Below, piece by piece: positions 35,854 through 43,555 of a stretch of 64,000 nucleotides of DNA; within the stretch, counting starts at the first letter, position 1; each line of letters opens with the position of its first letter. The notes under the pieces are model-generated. The model was given only the letters and a program-made list of their open reading frames with translations, made no database searches and had not been told where the DNA came from. The translations under genes and the position numbers were made by a program. The stretch spans positions 930,001 to 994,000 of the forward strand of contig NZ_JAPEMB010000001.1 in the NCBI RefSeq assembly GCF_026343125.1. The letters run 5' to 3'. Source of the DNA: Streptomyces sp. NBC_00094 (GTDB lineage Bacteria > Actinomycetota > Actinomycetes > Streptomycetales > Streptomycetaceae).

Positions 35854-37911
35854 TCAGTACGTCAGGATGCCCGGGTCCGTGACGCTCGCGGCACCCGTCT
35901 CGACGTGTCCGGCCAGGCGGCGGAGGTACTCCGCGGACGACGAGGACGTGATCGTCACGTCGTACCAGCGGTGCGCGGCGGTCAGGTCCAGGGAGCGGGT
36001 GACCGTGGCGCCCTTGGGGACCGAGACCGTCTGCGGCCCGCCCGCGTAGACGTCGGCCACGGTGAGCTGGGCGTCGGCCGTGGTCGCGTTGGTGAAGGTG
36101 AGGTCGAGGTTGCCCGTGGTGGCGTTGTGGCGGGCGGTGACTTCGGGGACCGCCGTCTTGCCGGGGGAACGGAAGCGGCGCAGGAAGCCGTTGGGGCCGT
36201 GAACCGTGAGGTCGGTGAGGCTCTTGGAGTACTTGGTGTTCCAGGTGTCGGCGATCGACTTCCCGGCCTCGGCCGTGTACGTCCAGGGGGCGTCGGTGCG
36301 GTTGGCCGAGGTCACGTAGAACTGGGCGCCGGCCGAGGGTCCGCCACTGAAGGTGAGGCGGTAGGTGCCCGCGGTGGTGTCGGCGGCGCCGTCCACGTAC
36401 GGGGCGTAGCGCAGCGGGCGCGTGGGCTTGGCGCCCGGCTCCTGGCGGGGCATCGCGCCGACGGCCGGGGCGGTGGCGAGGAAGTCGGGGTGGCGGTTCC
36501 GGTCCGGCGGGTAGTAGCCGTCGACCGGCGGGAGCGGGGCGGCCTGGGTGTCCGTCCGCGTGAAGTCGAAGGCGGAGGTCAGGTCGCCGCAGACGGCGCG
36601 CCGCCAGGGGGAGATCTGGGGCTCGTGCACCCCGAAGCGGCTCTCCATGAAGCGGATGACCGAGGTGTGGTCGAAGGTCTCGGAGCAGGTGTAGCCGCCG
36701 GTGGACCAGGGGGAGACGACGATCATCGGGACGCGCGGGCCGAGGCCGTACGGGCCGGCGACGTACCCCGTCTTCCCGGGGAAGTGGTCGAGCGTGGTCG
36801 GGGTGGTCGACAGGCCCTGCGCGGAGGAGGCGGGGACGTACGGCGGGACGACGTGGTCGAAGAAGCCGTCGTTCTCGTCGTAGGTGATGAAGAGGGCGGT
36901 ACGCGCCCACACGTCCGGGTTCGAGGTCAGTGCGTCGAGGACCTGGGCGATGTACCAGGCGCCGTAGTTGGAGGGCCAGTTGGCGTGCTCCGAGAAGGCC
37001 TCGGGGGCCGCGATCCAGGAGACCTGGGGCAGCCGCCCCGCCTGCACGTCGGCGCGCAGGTCGGCGAGGTAGGTGTCGCCGTTCTTCACGTTCGTGCCCG
37101 TGCGGGCCTTGTCGTAGAGCGGGTTGCCGGGCTGGGCGTTCCGGTAGGTGTTGAAGTAGAGGAGCGAGTTGTCGCCGTAGTTGCCGCGGTAGGCGTCGTT
37201 GATCCAGCCCCAGGAGCCGGCGGCGTTCAGCCCGTCGCCGGTGTCCTGGTAGACCTTCCAGGAGACCCCGGCCGCCTCCAGTCGCTCGGGGTACGTCTTC
37301 CAGCCGTACCCCGCCTCGGCGTTGTTGAGGACCGGGCCGCCGCCGGTGCCGTCGTTGCCGGTGTGGCCGCTCCAGAGGTAGTAGCGGTTCGGGTCCGTCG
37401 AGCCGATGAACGAGCAGTGGTAGGCGTCGCAGATGGTGAAGGCGTCGGCGAGCGCGTAGTGGAAGGGGATGTCCTCACGGTTGAGGTACGCCATCGTGGC
37501 CTTGGTCTTGGCCGGGATCCACTGGTCGTACTTGCCCTTGTTGAAGGCCTTCTGCCCACCGGCCCAGTCGTGGTTGAGGCCCTGGAGGAACTCCATGCCG
37601 AGCTTGTCGCTCGTCGGCCGGAAGGGCAGGGTGACCTTCGAGCCGTCCGACTGGTTCCAGACCGACTTTCCGCTCGGCAGGGTCACCGGGCGGGGGTCGC
37701 CGAAGCCGCGTACGCCCTTCAGCGCCCCGAAGTAGTGGTCGAAGGAACGATTCTCCTGCATCAGCACGACGATGTGCTCGATGTCCTGGATGGTGCCGGT
37801 CGATCCCTGCGCCGGTATGGAGGCGGCGCGGGCGATGCTCTCGGAGAGCAGCGTGAACGCGGCGGCGCCGCCGGTCAGCTGGAGGAACCGGCGGCGATTG
37901 AGGTCGGTCAT
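35854..37911 (-). CDS. Phosphocholine-specific (non-haemolytic) phospholipase C, Tat-exported
   Basis: 685 residues of the alkaline-phosphatase-like phosphoesterase family (bacterial PlcN/PlcH type). The Tat signal R6-R-R-F-L-Q is followed by a hydrophobic segment and ARAAS. The catalytic domain has the metal/nucleophile block VVLMQENRSFDHYFG, DPNRYYLWSG, ITYDENDGFFDHVVPP and ETFDHTSVIRF. Two C-terminal beta domains (DUF756-like; about 500-590 and 595-680) match full-length enzymes. Cleaves phosphatidylcholine or sphingomyelin outside the cell; also linked to phosphate scavenging. ATG 37911 has GGAGGG upstream. Confidence 0.92.
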   Translation of the reverse strand: MTDLNRRRFLQLTGGAAAFTLLSESIARAASIPAQGSTGTIQDIEHIVVLMQENRSFDHYFGALKGVRGFGDPRPVTLPSGKSVWNQSDGSKVTLPFRPTSDKLGMEFLQGLNHDWAGGQKAFNKGKYDQWIPAKTKATMAYLNREDIPFHYALADAFTICDAYHCSFIGSTDPNRYYLWSGHTGNDGTGGGPVLNNAEAGYGWKTYPERLEAAGVSWKVYQDTGDGLNAAGSWGWINDAYRGNYGDNSLLYFNTYRNAQPGNPLYDKARTGTNVKNGDTYLADLRADVQAGRLPQVSWIAAPEAFSEHANWPSNYGAWYIAQVLDALTSNPDVWARTALFITYDENDGFFDHVVPPYVPASSAQGLSTTPTTLDHFPGKTGYVAGPYGLGPRVPMIVVSPWSTGGYTCSETFDHTSVIRFMESRFGVHEPQISPWRRAVCGDLTSAFDFTRTDTQAAPLPPVDGYYPPDRNRHPDFLATAPAVGAMPRQEPGAKPTRPLRYAPYVDGAADTTAGTYRLTFSGGPSAGAQFYVTSANRTDAPWTYTAEAGKSIADTWNTKYSKSLTDLTVHGPNGFLRRFRSPGKTAVPEVTARHNATTGNLDLTFTNATTADAQLTVADVYAGGPQTVSVPKGATVTRSLDLTAAHRWYDVTITSSSSAEYLRRLAGHVETGAASVTDPGILTY

Positions 37912-38268
37912 GGGGGGATTGCCCTCCGGGGGTGAGTACGGGCGGTGGGGGTACGGGTGCGCCGGCCGGGCCTTCCCGGCAAGCGCCCCAAGGACAGCGC
38001 CCGCGGGTCACCGCACGGCGACGGTCCCATGACTGCCCGCGGTACGGCGGGCGAACCCTCCGGAGGTCCCCGGGAGTCCTGAGGCGCACGGGGCGCGGGC
38101 TGACCCCCGGGGCACAGCCCGTTCGCCCATGCGCCGACGGGTCCGCGCCCGACGCCGCGGTCACCCTCGCCCCCGGACCCGGACCCGGACCCGGACCCGG
38201 TGCTCACCGACCTGGAGCGGCACCGCCGTCACCCGCGACCGGTTCCTCTCGCCGCGGGCCCCGTCCGG
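37912..38268. other. 357-bp gene-free gap with a 6-bp tandem repeat
   Basis: Leader of the phospholipase gene and 3' flank of the mevalonate operon. It contains a run of about four GGACCC units (about 38174-38200), a slippage-type simple repeat. No confident promoter, hairpin or small ORF was seen. Confidence 0.5.
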
Positions 38269-39270
38269 TCAGCGGGTGAGGTGCGCGTCCGTGAGGTAGG
38301 GGCCGGTTCCGGTCTCGTCGGCGATCGTGGTGAGGACGCCCGGTGTCGCGGTGACGGCGTCCAGGACCTGGTCCCGGTGGGCGGCGGTGGTCAGCAGGTG
38401 GACGTTGGGGCCGGCGTCGATCGTGGCGCAGACGTCCAGGCCGTCGGCGCGCAGTTCGCGTGCCAGGGCGAGGAGGGCGACGGTGGCCGGCTGCCAGTAG
38501 AAGACGGGCGGACTGGCCGACATCGCGATCAGGTGGAGGTCGACGGCCTCCTGCTCGACGGCTTCGGCGAGTGCGGCGAAGTCCCCTTCCCGTAGCGCGC
38601 GTTCGACGGTCGCTGTGCGCGCCGGGAGCGTCTCCAGGCGGCGGGAGAAGTAGGGGCTGGTGACGGCCCGCCGGTGGCCCTCTCGTGAGCTGATCTCCTT
38701 GGGCTCGTCGTCGACGACGGCGATCACGTCGCACAGGGGGAACGCGTCGGCGTCGAGGACCGGCGCGGCGGCGCTGTTCGGGTCCTCCGGTGTGCCCGGC
38801 CACCGGACGTAGCCGCCGTAGGCGGAGCGTGCGGCCGAGCCCGAGCCGGAGAGCCGTGAGAGGACGGACAGGTCGGCGGGGTCGGGCTGTCGGCCGAGCA
38901 GGGTGGTGACGGCGAGGGTGAGCGCGGTGAATCCCGAAGCGGACGAGGCGATGCCGGCGGCGGTGGGGAAGGTGTTGCCGGTGGTGATGCGCAGGGCCGG
39001 CCCTTCGTCGCCGCGCAGCCGCAGCAGGTGGCGGCGGATGCCGTCGGCGATCGGCGCCGGGGCGGGCACGGTGCCGCCGTCCGGGGTACGCCACCGGAGT
39101 TCGTCCTCTCCCGCCGCGTCCAGCTTCTCGGCGGTGCAGTGGGACACGCACCGGCTCAGCGTCATGGAGAGGGAGGGGTTGGCGGGCAGCACCGCCGTCG
39201 GGTCGGTCATGCCCCAGTACTTGATGAGGGCGATGTTGGCCGGTGCCACGGCCGTGACGGGGTTGGTCAT
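38269..39270 (-). CDS. Diphosphomevalonate decarboxylase-like GHMP enzyme
   Basis: 333 residues. The family marks are PANIALIKYWG, LPANPSLSMTL, GIASSASGFTAL, GSGSAARSAYGG and IDAGPNVHLL, the last carrying the catalytic Asp. Canonical enzymes decarboxylate mevalonate 5-diphosphate to isopentenyl diphosphate. Two positions that contact the diphosphate are altered: the Lys of YWGK is M21, and GSGSASRS reads GSGSAARS. Since no phosphomevalonate kinase is in the operon, the substrate could be the monophosphate (inference). ATG overlaps the mevalonate kinase stop (ATGA). Last gene of the operon. Confidence 0.82.
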   Translation of the reverse strand: MTNPVTAVAPANIALIKYWGMTDPTAVLPANPSLSMTLSRCVSHCTAEKLDAAGEDELRWRTPDGGTVPAPAPIADGIRRHLLRLRGDEGPALRITTGNTFPTAAGIASSASGFTALTLAVTTLLGRQPDPADLSVLSRLSGSGSAARSAYGGYVRWPGTPEDPNSAAAPVLDADAFPLCDVIAVVDDEPKEISSREGHRRAVTSPYFSRRLETLPARTATVERALREGDFAALAEAVEQEAVDLHLIAMSASPPVFYWQPATVALLALARELRADGLDVCATIDAGPNVHLLTTAAHRDQVLDAVTATPGVLTTIADETGTGPYLTDAHLTR

Positions 39271-40331
39271 AGCTCTTCCCAATGCAGTCCGGCGACGCCC
39301 AGCGGCGCGGCCACGGGTGTGAAGGGGGCGAGGCCCGGGGCGGTGGCCGGGCCGTCGTCGGGGCGGACGACGAGCAGGGCGCCCGCCCCCGGGCCGGTGA
39401 GTGATCCGGCGCCGCAGATCTTGGCCGCGCCGCCGTGCTCCTCCACGGTCCGGATCGCCGCCGCGACGCCCTCCGGTACGACCCCGAGCCGGGCGAGGAA
39501 GCGCGCGCTGTCCCGGATCGCGGCGATGACCTCCGACCGGTCGGGCCGTGGGCGGGCCAGTGCGGCGCTCAGAGAGGTGGTGGCGTGCTCGGACTGGGCC
39601 AGCGCCTGGGGTGTCAGGCGGGCGCGGACGGCTGCGACGACCTGGCCGGTGGGTTCGGCGGCCGGTCCCGTGTGATGGAGTGCGAACATGCTCAGCGCGG
39701 CCTCGTCGATGGGCAGGCCGACGGCCCCGGCGGTCCGGTGGGTGTCGCGAGGCAGCCACTGCGTACCGCCGCGTTGCACCGTCGCCGTGTCGATGCCGGA
39801 GGGGGTGCCGTGTTGCAGTTTCTCGGTGCGGGCGGCCACCGCGGCGACCGACTCCGCGTCGGGCGCCCCGTGGTGGTGCGCCAGCACGGCCGCGCAGGTG
39901 GCGACCGCGGTGGCGGCCGAGCTGCCGAAGCCCGCCCCGACCGGGAGGCCGGAGGTCACGGTGAGGCTGATGCCGGAGGGCGCGTGCCGCAGGTGCGGGA
40001 GTGTCTCGCCGAGGGTCGCGGCCACGACATGTGCCGGGTCGTCGCCGCGTACGGCCGCGAAGGCGGGACCCCCCGGGTCGGTGGCGAAGGCCGACCAGCG
40101 CCGCCGCGCCTCGGCGGTGTAGCGGCTGAGGGTCGGCCAGTCGGTGACACGTCGTACGCCGACGTCGGGCAGCAGCAGCTCGACGGCTCCGTCCCGGCGG
40201 GGACGTACGACGGCGGTGCAGTGCAGCCCGATGGCGGCGGCCAGTACCGGGCCGCCCACCACGGCGGCGTGCTCACCGGCGAGGATGAGCTTCCCGGGAG
40301 CCCGGGCGCGCACGGCCGCCGCGGTGGTCAC
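39267..40331 (-). CDS. Mevalonate kinase
   Basis: 354-residue GHMP kinase phosphorylating mevalonate at C5. Motif 1 APGKLILAGEHAAVVGGP, motif 2 LPVGAGFGSSAATAV, the mevalonate-kinase specific HGTPSGIDTA and motif 3 KICGAGSLTGPGAGALL are all present. The GTG start at 40331 overlaps the HMG-CoA reductase stop (GTGA). It is assigned as mevalonate kinase rather than phosphomevalonate kinase from GEHAAVVGG plus PSGID; a dual role is possible but not shown. Confidence 0.88.
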   Translation of the reverse strand: MTTAAAVRARAPGKLILAGEHAAVVGGPVLAAAIGLHCTAVVRPRRDGAVELLLPDVGVRRVTDWPTLSRYTAEARRRWSAFATDPGGPAFAAVRGDDPAHVVAATLGETLPHLRHAPSGISLTVTSGLPVGAGFGSSAATAVATCAAVLAHHHGAPDAESVAAVAARTEKLQHGTPSGIDTATVQRGGTQWLPRDTHRTAGAVGLPIDEAALSMFALHHTGPAAEPTGQVVAAVRARLTPQALAQSEHATTSLSAALARPRPDRSEVIAAIRDSARFLARLGVVPEGVAAAIRTVEEHGGAAKICGAGSLTGPGAGALLVVRPDDGPATAPGLAPFTPVAAPLGVAGLHWEEL

Positions 40332-41671
40332 GGTGCCACCGGTCGGCCGAGCCGCTGGTGCGCGGAGGCGAGCGCACCGCTCGACAGGGCGGCGAGGAGG
40401 TTCAGCTCCCCCGCGAGGACCACGGCGCCGAGGATCTCGGCGAGGCGTAGCGCGCCGTGCCCCTCCGCGGCGCCCGTGTCGGGGCCGGGGCGGATGCCGA
40501 GCAGGGCAAGGGCCTCGCGCTGGGTGTCGAGCCCGGTACCGCCGCCGACCGTGGCGAGCGGCACGTCGGGCAGGTAGACGGAGACGTAGACGCCGTCGCC
40601 GCGGGGTTCGACGCAGGTGATCCCCTGGCAGGCCTCCGCGACCTGGGCGATGTCCTGGCCGGTGGCGAGGAAGAGCGCCGCGACCATGTTCGCGTAGTGG
40701 GCGTTGAAGCCGCCGAGCGTGCCGGCCACGGCCGAGCCCAGCAGGTTCTTGCGGTACTGCACCTCGCACAGGCTCTTCCGGTCGGTGCGGAGGACCCGTG
40801 CGAGGACGTCCGCGTCGAGCCGGGCCTCGGCGAAGACGCGCTTGCCGCGGCCCTCCAGGAGGTTCACCGCTGAGGGCTTCTTGTCCGTGCAGTAGTTGCC
40901 CGACAGGGCGACGCAGCGGATGCCGGTGGCCGGTTCGATCAGCTCGCGCACGATCCGCTCGCAGGCGATGGTCGCCATGTTCATCCCCATGGCGTCACCG
41001 GTGGTGAACCGGAACCGCAGGTAGACGGAGCTTCCGACGGCCTGCGGCCGGACCTCCGCCACGTGCAGACGGCGGCTGCACGTGGCGGCGAGGTCCCGTA
41101 TCTCCTCAAGGTTCTCCCGGACCCAGGCCATGAGGCGGCGGCTCTCCTCGATGCCGGAGGTCGCGAACACCGGCGCCCTGGTGATCCCGACGTCCTCCAC
41201 CCGGGCGGTGACCCCGCCCGCTGCTCCCAGGGCCCTGCAGCCGCGCGCCACCGAGGCGATCAGGGCGCCCTCGGTGGTGGCCAGCGGCACGTACACCTCC
41301 TCGCCTCGCACCCGCTCCCCGTGGATGAGCAGCGGCCCGGCGACGCCCACAGGCACCTGGACGGCGCCGATGACGTTCTCGCAGCGGGCCCGCGCCAGGG
41401 TCATGGTGTAGTCGCCTGTCACCGGAAGCGCCACGCCGTGCTTGCGGGCCAGCGCGGTGCGCCGCACGAGCGCGGTCTCGTCCGCGTTCAGGTCGGCCGG
41501 CAGGGCGTGGAGGCCGCGGCCGCCCTGGGCGATCTCGTCGGCTAGGGCGTCGAAGGCGGAGGTCACCGCGGTCGCGGAGGTCACCGCGGTCGCGGAGCTC
41601 GCCTCGGTCATGGAGCTCGCCTCGGTCATGGATCGATGCGTGGCGTTCATGGATCGATTCGTCGCGTTCAT
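40328..41671 (-). CDS. HMG-CoA reductase, class I
   Basis: 447-residue NADPH-type reductase converting HMG-CoA to mevalonate. Key residues: E134 (ATTEGALIAS), DAMGMN at 226-231, D263-K264-K (catalytic Lys), G-Q-D340, ATVGGGTGL and the C-terminal catalytic His H438 (SAHQRL). There is no membrane anchor. The first 38 residues consist of three back-to-back duplicated peptides (MNATxRS, MTEASS, ATAVTS), giving four in-frame ATGs (41671, 41650, 41629, 41611) and an uncertain start; the outermost, 7 nt after the HMG-CoA synthase stop, is given. Confidence 0.92.
   Translation of the reverse strand: MNATNRSMNATHRSMTEASSMTEASSATAVTSATAVTSAFDALADEIAQGGRGLHALPADLNADETALVRRTALARKHGVALPVTGDYTMTLARARCENVIGAVQVPVGVAGPLLIHGERVRGEEVYVPLATTEGALIASVARGCRALGAAGGVTARVEDVGITRAPVFATSGIEESRRLMAWVRENLEEIRDLAATCSRRLHVAEVRPQAVGSSVYLRFRFTTGDAMGMNMATIACERIVRELIEPATGIRCVALSGNYCTDKKPSAVNLLEGRGKRVFAEARLDADVLARVLRTDRKSLCEVQYRKNLLGSAVAGTLGGFNAHYANMVAALFLATGQDIAQVAEACQGITCVEPRGDGVYVSVYLPDVPLATVGGGTGLDTQREALALLGIRPGPDTGAAEGHGALRLAEILGAVVLAGELNLLAALSSGALASAHQRLGRPVAP
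41558..41671. repeat. Three consecutive tandem duplications in the 5' end of the reductase gene
   Basis: Six units without gaps: GGAGGTCACCGCGGTCGC twice (18 bp, identical; 41558-41593), GGAGCTCGCCTCGGTCAT twice (18 bp, identical; 41594-41629) and a 21-bp unit twice (41630-41671, 2 mismatches). All are multiples of three and keep the frame. Confidence 0.95.
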
Positions 41672-41678
41672 GGCCGTC

Positions 41679-43157
41679 TCAGTACTCGTAGGCGTAGTAG
41701 TCCACGGCGAGGTCCTGGAAGTCCCGCCCGTACTCGGTGCCGGTCCGATCCACGGTGAACTGCTCCCACGGATGCAGGGCGAGGCCGGGGACCTCCCTCC
41801 GGTCGTGCAGTGCCTCGTACTGCTCGCGGTCGAGGTCGACGGGGTTGTCCAGGGCGTGCCGGAAACCGATCCGCGCCGCCGCGGCCTGCCATCCCTCGAC
41901 GGCGGTGACCGGCAGGGCGAGCGCGGCGTCGCCACTGCCGTAGCCGACCGCCAGCAGGGGCGCGCCGGCGAGCTCGACGCCCCGCAGGGCGGCCTCCTCG
42001 ATGCCGGCGGCCAGCCAGGCGGGCAGGGAGGCCGAGTAGAGGTTGCCGACCTCGACGAGCGGGTCCGCTCCGGACCCGAGCACACGCTGGGCGAACGCGC
42101 GGAAGGCGGGCTGCCCTCGCAGGTGGGAACTGACGGCGGCGGTGGCCGGCCACGGATCGGGTGCCTGCTGCCCGGCGAGGACGTAGCCGAAGAGGTCGGG
42201 TTCGACACGCAGCTCCGCCAGGACGTCATCGAGTCCGATGTCGCAGCCCTGGCAGAGCTGTTCCAGTTCCCGGTGGCGCGCCGGGGAGGCGGCCAGCGCG
42301 CGGACCCGCAGGAAGGAGAGCGCCTGCTGGGGCAGCTTTCGGTACGGACGGTGAATGAACAGGCCCTGGATGCCGTCGAGTTGGTCGGCCGGCGTTGCCG
42401 TGTCGGCGGCCCAGAGCGTCTCGACGGCACTGGTGACCGCATCCAGGTAGGCGGCGGCGGAGTACCGGCCACTGAAGACGGGAAAGTCGCTGAGCCGCTG
42501 CGTCCCGGCCGCGTAGCCGTCGACGCGGTGGCGGGCGGCGGGCTTGCGGAAGTCAGGGCCCCGGTAGGCGGATGCTCCGGCCGCCCGGCCGAGGTCGATG
42601 GCCAGCAGCGCCGGGGAGCGTTCCACCAGCATCGCCACGGCTCCCGCGCCCTGGGTCTGCTCGCCCGAGCTGCCGCGCTCGTACTCGGCGATGTCGGACG
42701 CGACGACGACGGCCTGCCGGCCGTTGCGGTCGAGCGCCGCGAAGCGGGCCGCTCCCTGGAGCGCGTACATCCCGCCCAGGCAGGCGTGCTTGTACTCGGG
42801 AACCTCCACGTCCCGGGGCAGGGAGGGCATCCCCCGCCTGCGCAGCTCCCGGTCGATCATCCCGCGCACGGTGACCGCCCCGAGGGCGTTGTCGGTGCTC
42901 GACTCGGTACCCAGCGCCAGGAACCCGATGCGACACGGGTCGACGCCGTTGTCCAGGATCAGCCGCAGGACGGCGGTGGCGGCCATGGTGTAGACGTCCT
43001 CGTCCGGGCCGGCCATCCGGAAGGCCCGGCCGGTGACGGCGGAGACCTTGTCCCAGTCGTGCGAGGTCCACTCGCACCACTGCCGCAAGTCCACCCGCAA
43101 CCGGGGCAGGTAGCAGCTCATCGCGCTGATACCCACGGTTTCCTCATGCTCGAACAT
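41679..43157 (-). CDS. HMG-CoA synthase family protein
   Basis: 492-residue thiolase-fold enzyme condensing acetyl-CoA with acetoacetyl-CoA. The triad is E85 (GTESSTDN), C126 (YKHACLGGMYA) and H269 (IHRPYRK). TQGAGAVAML and YGSGDAALAL are family blocks. It is longer than bacterial enzymes of about 390 residues and its cysteine loop is KHACLGG instead of the usual ACYGGT, so it is a divergent branch. ATG 43157. First gene of the mevalonate operon, with about 400 bp of regulatory DNA upstream. Confidence 0.85.
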   Translation of the reverse strand: MFEHEETVGISAMSCYLPRLRVDLRQWCEWTSHDWDKVSAVTGRAFRMAGPDEDVYTMAATAVLRLILDNGVDPCRIGFLALGTESSTDNALGAVTVRGMIDRELRRRGMPSLPRDVEVPEYKHACLGGMYALQGAARFAALDRNGRQAVVVASDIAEYERGSSGEQTQGAGAVAMLVERSPALLAIDLGRAAGASAYRGPDFRKPAARHRVDGYAAGTQRLSDFPVFSGRYSAAAYLDAVTSAVETLWAADTATPADQLDGIQGLFIHRPYRKLPQQALSFLRVRALAASPARHRELEQLCQGCDIGLDDVLAELRVEPDLFGYVLAGQQAPDPWPATAAVSSHLRGQPAFRAFAQRVLGSGADPLVEVGNLYSASLPAWLAAGIEEAALRGVELAGAPLLAVGYGSGDAALALPVTAVEGWQAAAARIGFRHALDNPVDLDREQYEALHDRREVPGLALHPWEQFTVDRTGTEYGRDFQDLAVDYYAYEY

Positions 43158-43555
43158 CGATACGCTCCCCGCTCCGGGCCCTGCGGTGGCCCTCGTGGTC
43201 TGCTCCGCATGTCCATTGCAGCAATCCGAGGCCGGGGAGATCGGCGGATTTCCGGTGGCATCGGTTGAAAGATCGCGGATGTTGAGAGGCCCGGCAGCGG
43301 TGCGATGCCACAGAGCCCCGACCGCATCAAGGAGGTCGGGAAGGCAGCTTGTTGAACCGTTGAAAGCTCTTGTCGCCTTATGTCCTGAATTATGAATATG
43401 TGTTGCTATTATCGACGCCCTGGAAGGTGTGTAGGACATATTCATGGGGCAGATTCCCGGCGCCGACCCGGCAGAGGAGCCGGGTCGGCCATCGCGCGGA
43501 CCGAGGCCCCACCGCGCGAGAGCCCCCTCGGAGCACACGGAGCCAGGAGCACCCG
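43158..43555. promoter_or_regulatory. 398-bp divergent control region of the mevalonate operon
   Basis: The part from 43360 to 43445 is strikingly AT-rich. It contains a 10-bp inverted repeat ATGAATATGT (43392-43401) / ACATATTCAT (43436-43445) and an overlapping 8-bp one TATGTCCT (43379-43386) / AGGACATA (43433-43440). Nearer the synthase gene GTTGAA occurs three times. It probably binds the adjacent HTH/TPR regulator; no sigma-factor boxes could be fixed. Confidence 0.5.

Noticed and set aside
39267..40331. Reading the mevalonate kinase as phosphomevalonate kinase
   Set aside because: GEHAAVVGG and HGTPSGIDTA are mevalonate-kinase wording; no separate phosphomevalonate kinase motif set was found in the operon.
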